Positions 62,407 to 64,000 of a DNA stretch of 64,000 nucleotides are shown piece by piece. The notes under the pieces are model-generated. The model saw only the letters and a program-made list of their open reading frames with translations. It was not told the DNA's origin and did not search any database. The stretch is taken from the NCBI GenBank assembly GCA_964491875.1, contig CAZBIC010000024.1, positions 57,325 to 121,324 of the forward strand. Direction: 5' to 3'. Each line of letters begins with the position of its first letter. Position 1 is the stretch's first letter. The position numbers were made by a program, and so were the translations under genes. The stretch is from JADJPG01 sp964491875 (GTDB lineage Bacteria > Verrucomicrobiota > Verrucomicrobiia > Limisphaerales > JADJPG01).

Positions 62407-63690
62407 ATGACTTACGCCGCCGCCATTGAGTTCCTCTCCAGCCTCGGAGTGTTCGGGGCGAAGCCGGGCTTGGAGAACATCCGGCGCCTGACGGCCATGC
62501 TCGGAAGCCAGCAGGACAAGCTTCGATTCATCCACGTGGCCGGCACCAACGGGAAGGGGTCCACCTGCGCCATGCTGGAAAGCATCTATCGTGCAGCCGG
62601 ATTGCGCGTGGGATTGTTCACCTCCCCGCATCTCGTGTCCTTCAACGAGCGGATGCAGGTCAACCGCGTGCCGGCTTCCGAAGGTGACGTCGTCCGGCTG
62701 GTGCGCGAGATTCAGCCATTGCTCCAGAAGTTCCCGGTGGAATCGCATCCCACGTTCTTTGAGGTCGTCACCGCCATGGCCCTGCGGCAGTTCGCAGATC
62801 GCCAGTGCGATCTGGTGGTATGGGAAACGGGACTGGGCGGACGGCTCGACGCGACCAACATCGTGACTCCGCTGGCCAGCGTGATTACCAACATCGGTCT
62901 CGACCACCAGCAATGGCTGGGTGATACCCACGAACAAATCGCCGCCGAGAAAGCGGGCATCATCAAGCCCGGCGTCCCAGTTATCACCGCGGCGGAACCG
63001 GGTCGCGGGCTGGAAGTGATCGCGAAAGTGGCGCACGAAAACGATTCCCTTCTCACCGTCATTGATCGAAATGACGCCCGTGGCGCTTTGCTGGACGTCG
63101 CGAAGATTCCGCTCGTCGGCGAGCACCAGCGATTGAATGGCGCGGTGGCCGTCGCCACGGTGCGTGCGGTGGAACCGAAGATTCCGATCTCCCAAGAAGC
63201 GATCCTGAACGGTCTTTCGACCGTGTATTGGCCCGGACGAATGCAGCTCGTTACGACGGCTCCCGGCCAGCAGATATTGCTCGATGGGGCTCACAATATT
63301 CCAAGCGCACAGGCGCTGGCGGCGGCGTTCCGCGAACAGTTTCGCGAGGTGCGGCCGACGATGATTCTCGGTGTTCTCAGTGACAAGGACTGGCGATCGA
63401 TCGCTGAAATTCTTGCGCCGCTCGCTGGGCGCCTCTTGGTTGTGCCCGTCAGCAGCCACCGCACGCTGGCTCCGTCGGAGCTCGCTTCGGCTTGCCGAAA
63501 TGCGAATCCCTCCGCGGCCGTCGAAGTTTGCGACTCGCTCGCGCAAGCCCTGCAACTCAGTGCGCGCGATCCGTTCCTGCTCATCACGGGTTCGCTCTAT
63601 CTGATTGGCGAAGCGATGGAGCGTCTTCAACTGCTGCCCGTTCCGCCCTCCGACGAGCGAGGGCTGAACGAGTGGAACGCGAAGCGTTGA
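62407..63690 (+). CDS. folC: Bifunctional folylpolyglutamate synthase/dihydrofolate synthase
   Basis: 427 residues from the ATG at 62407; a TTG four codons upstream is possible. Mur ligase fold: P-loop HVAGTNGKGSTCAMLES (about 48-64), FTSPHLVSFNERM, ETGLGGRLDATNIV, LDHQQWLG, and the C-terminal domain with LLDGAHNIPSAQALA. It adds glutamate to dihydropteroate and folates in the cytoplasm, a folate-synthesis step. It stands alone, divergent from the small gene at 62243. Confidence 0.96.
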   Translation: MTYAAAIEFLSSLGVFGAKPGLENIRRLTAMLGSQQDKLRFIHVAGTNGKGSTCAMLESIYRAAGLRVGLFTSPHLVSFNERMQVNRVPASEGDVVRLVREIQPLLQKFPVESHPTFFEVVTAMALRQFADRQCDLVVWETGLGGRLDATNIVTPLASVITNIGLDHQQWLGDTHEQIAAEKAGIIKPGVPVITAAEPGRGLEVIAKVAHENDSLLTVIDRNDARGALLDVAKIPLVGEHQRLNGAVAVATVRAVEPKIPISQEAILNGLSTVYWPGRMQLVTTAPGQQILLDGAHNIPSAQALAAAFREQFREVRPTMILGVLSDKDWRSIAEILAPLAGRLLVVPVSSHRTLAPSELASACRNANPSAAVEVCDSLAQALQLSARDPFLLITGSLYLIGEAMERLQLLPVPPSDERGLNEWNAKR

Positions 63691-63780
63691 ATCTGTGCTC
63701 CGCAGGGAGCAATCACTTTTGTTTCGTCGCAAGAAGCTGCTGGTCGACGTGTAAAATGCCGCGAAACGTTGTCTGAATCG

Positions 63781-63810
63781 TTGACGAAACGGGGAAGGTT
63801 CGACTACAAA
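63781..63810 (+). promoter_or_regulatory. Likely sigma-70-type promoter
   Basis: TTGACG (63781-63786) and TACAAA (63805-63810) are 18 bases apart, leaving a leader of about 40 bases before the ATG at 63857. Confidence 0.5.
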
Positions 63811-63856
63811 ATAGGGGATTCAGCACCGCAACTCAGAACAAAACATTTGTCGTTTT

Positions 63857-64000
63857 ATGTATCGATTCATTTCATTGCGAAAGAAGGTTCTCAGCAATTT
63901 CTTCACGCTCGCCGGCCTCGCTGTTGCCATTTCATCCCCGGCGCAAACTTTTCTCTTCGACCTTGGCGCTGGCGGGACGGGAGTGGGGTTGGGAGCTGCG
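63857..64000 (+). CDS. Exported protein, 5' part only
   Basis: 48 residues are inside the window. A signal peptide (SNFFTLAGLAVAISSPA, cleavage near AQT) is followed by FLFDLGAGGTGVGLGAA, a start seen in exported beta-sandwich proteins of Verrucomicrobia. The rest lies beyond the right edge, so no function is proposed. Confidence 0.75.
   Translation, partial: MYRFISLRKKVLSNFFTLAGLAVAISSPAQTFLFDLGAGGTGVGLGAA

Overview
The window is high-GC bacterial DNA that looks like a chromosome segment of a Verrucomicrobiota member (Pedosphaera/Limisphaerales-like). The signs are very large exported proteins built from lamin-tail, CotH, discoidin-like, FG-GAP and autotransporter-associated beta-strand repeats; a propeller-type sensor kinase beside a NarL-type regulator; an ECF sigma factor paired with a Ser/Thr kinase carrying a beta-propeller; and several families of short intergenic hairpin repeats. 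The assignment rests on this gene content, not on a marker gene.

Layout. 1-9.4 kb: the 5' part of a giant exported multidomain protein (minus strand, runs off the left edge) with an internal perfect 313-bp duplication. 9.6-22.7 kb: a propeller histidine kinase, its response regulator, and two large exported proteins that share a discoidin-like domain with the kinase. 22.7-27.6 kb: alanine dehydrogenase, a YihY-family membrane protein, small proteins and a VOC-fold protein. 27.6-32.7 kb: an FG-GAP/lamin-tail exported protein and a fibronectin-like protein. 32.7-38.4 kb: an accessory island with a 42-bp minisatellite, a type II restriction-modification pair, a decayed methylase fragment, a small proline-rich secreted protein and many hairpin repeats. 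38.4-42.0 kb: an RlmI-like methyltransferase carrying a repeat-like insertion, and a phosphatidylethanolamine operon (psd, pssA and a LysE-type gene). 42.1-52.1 kb: ECF sigma factor, membrane Ser/Thr kinase, rsgA, and a giant beta-strand-repeat protein. 52.3-56.2 kb: a TRAP transporter operon (TatT-like lipoprotein, DctP, fused DctQM). 56.4-64 kb: pilT-type ATPase, a VWA-like membrane protein, tRNA-Arg, pyrB and pyrR behind a PyrR attenuator, a small protein, folC, and the start of another exported protein.

How parts work together. Two signalling modules sit beside large surface proteins. The kinase/regulator pair (9.6-13.8 kb) is followed by exported proteins with the same putative ligand-binding domain as the sensor. 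The ECF gene and the giant exported gene at 47 kb have matching upstream elements (TGAAAGAT, 15 bases, CTTACTA) ending only 6-7 nt before the start codon; this suggests a sigma-factor regulon with leaderless or near-leaderless transcripts. Four exported proteins end in a similar C-terminal module finishing in F-(F/Y)-R, which may be a shared sorting or anchoring signal. All function calls come from reading the sequence; no database search was run.
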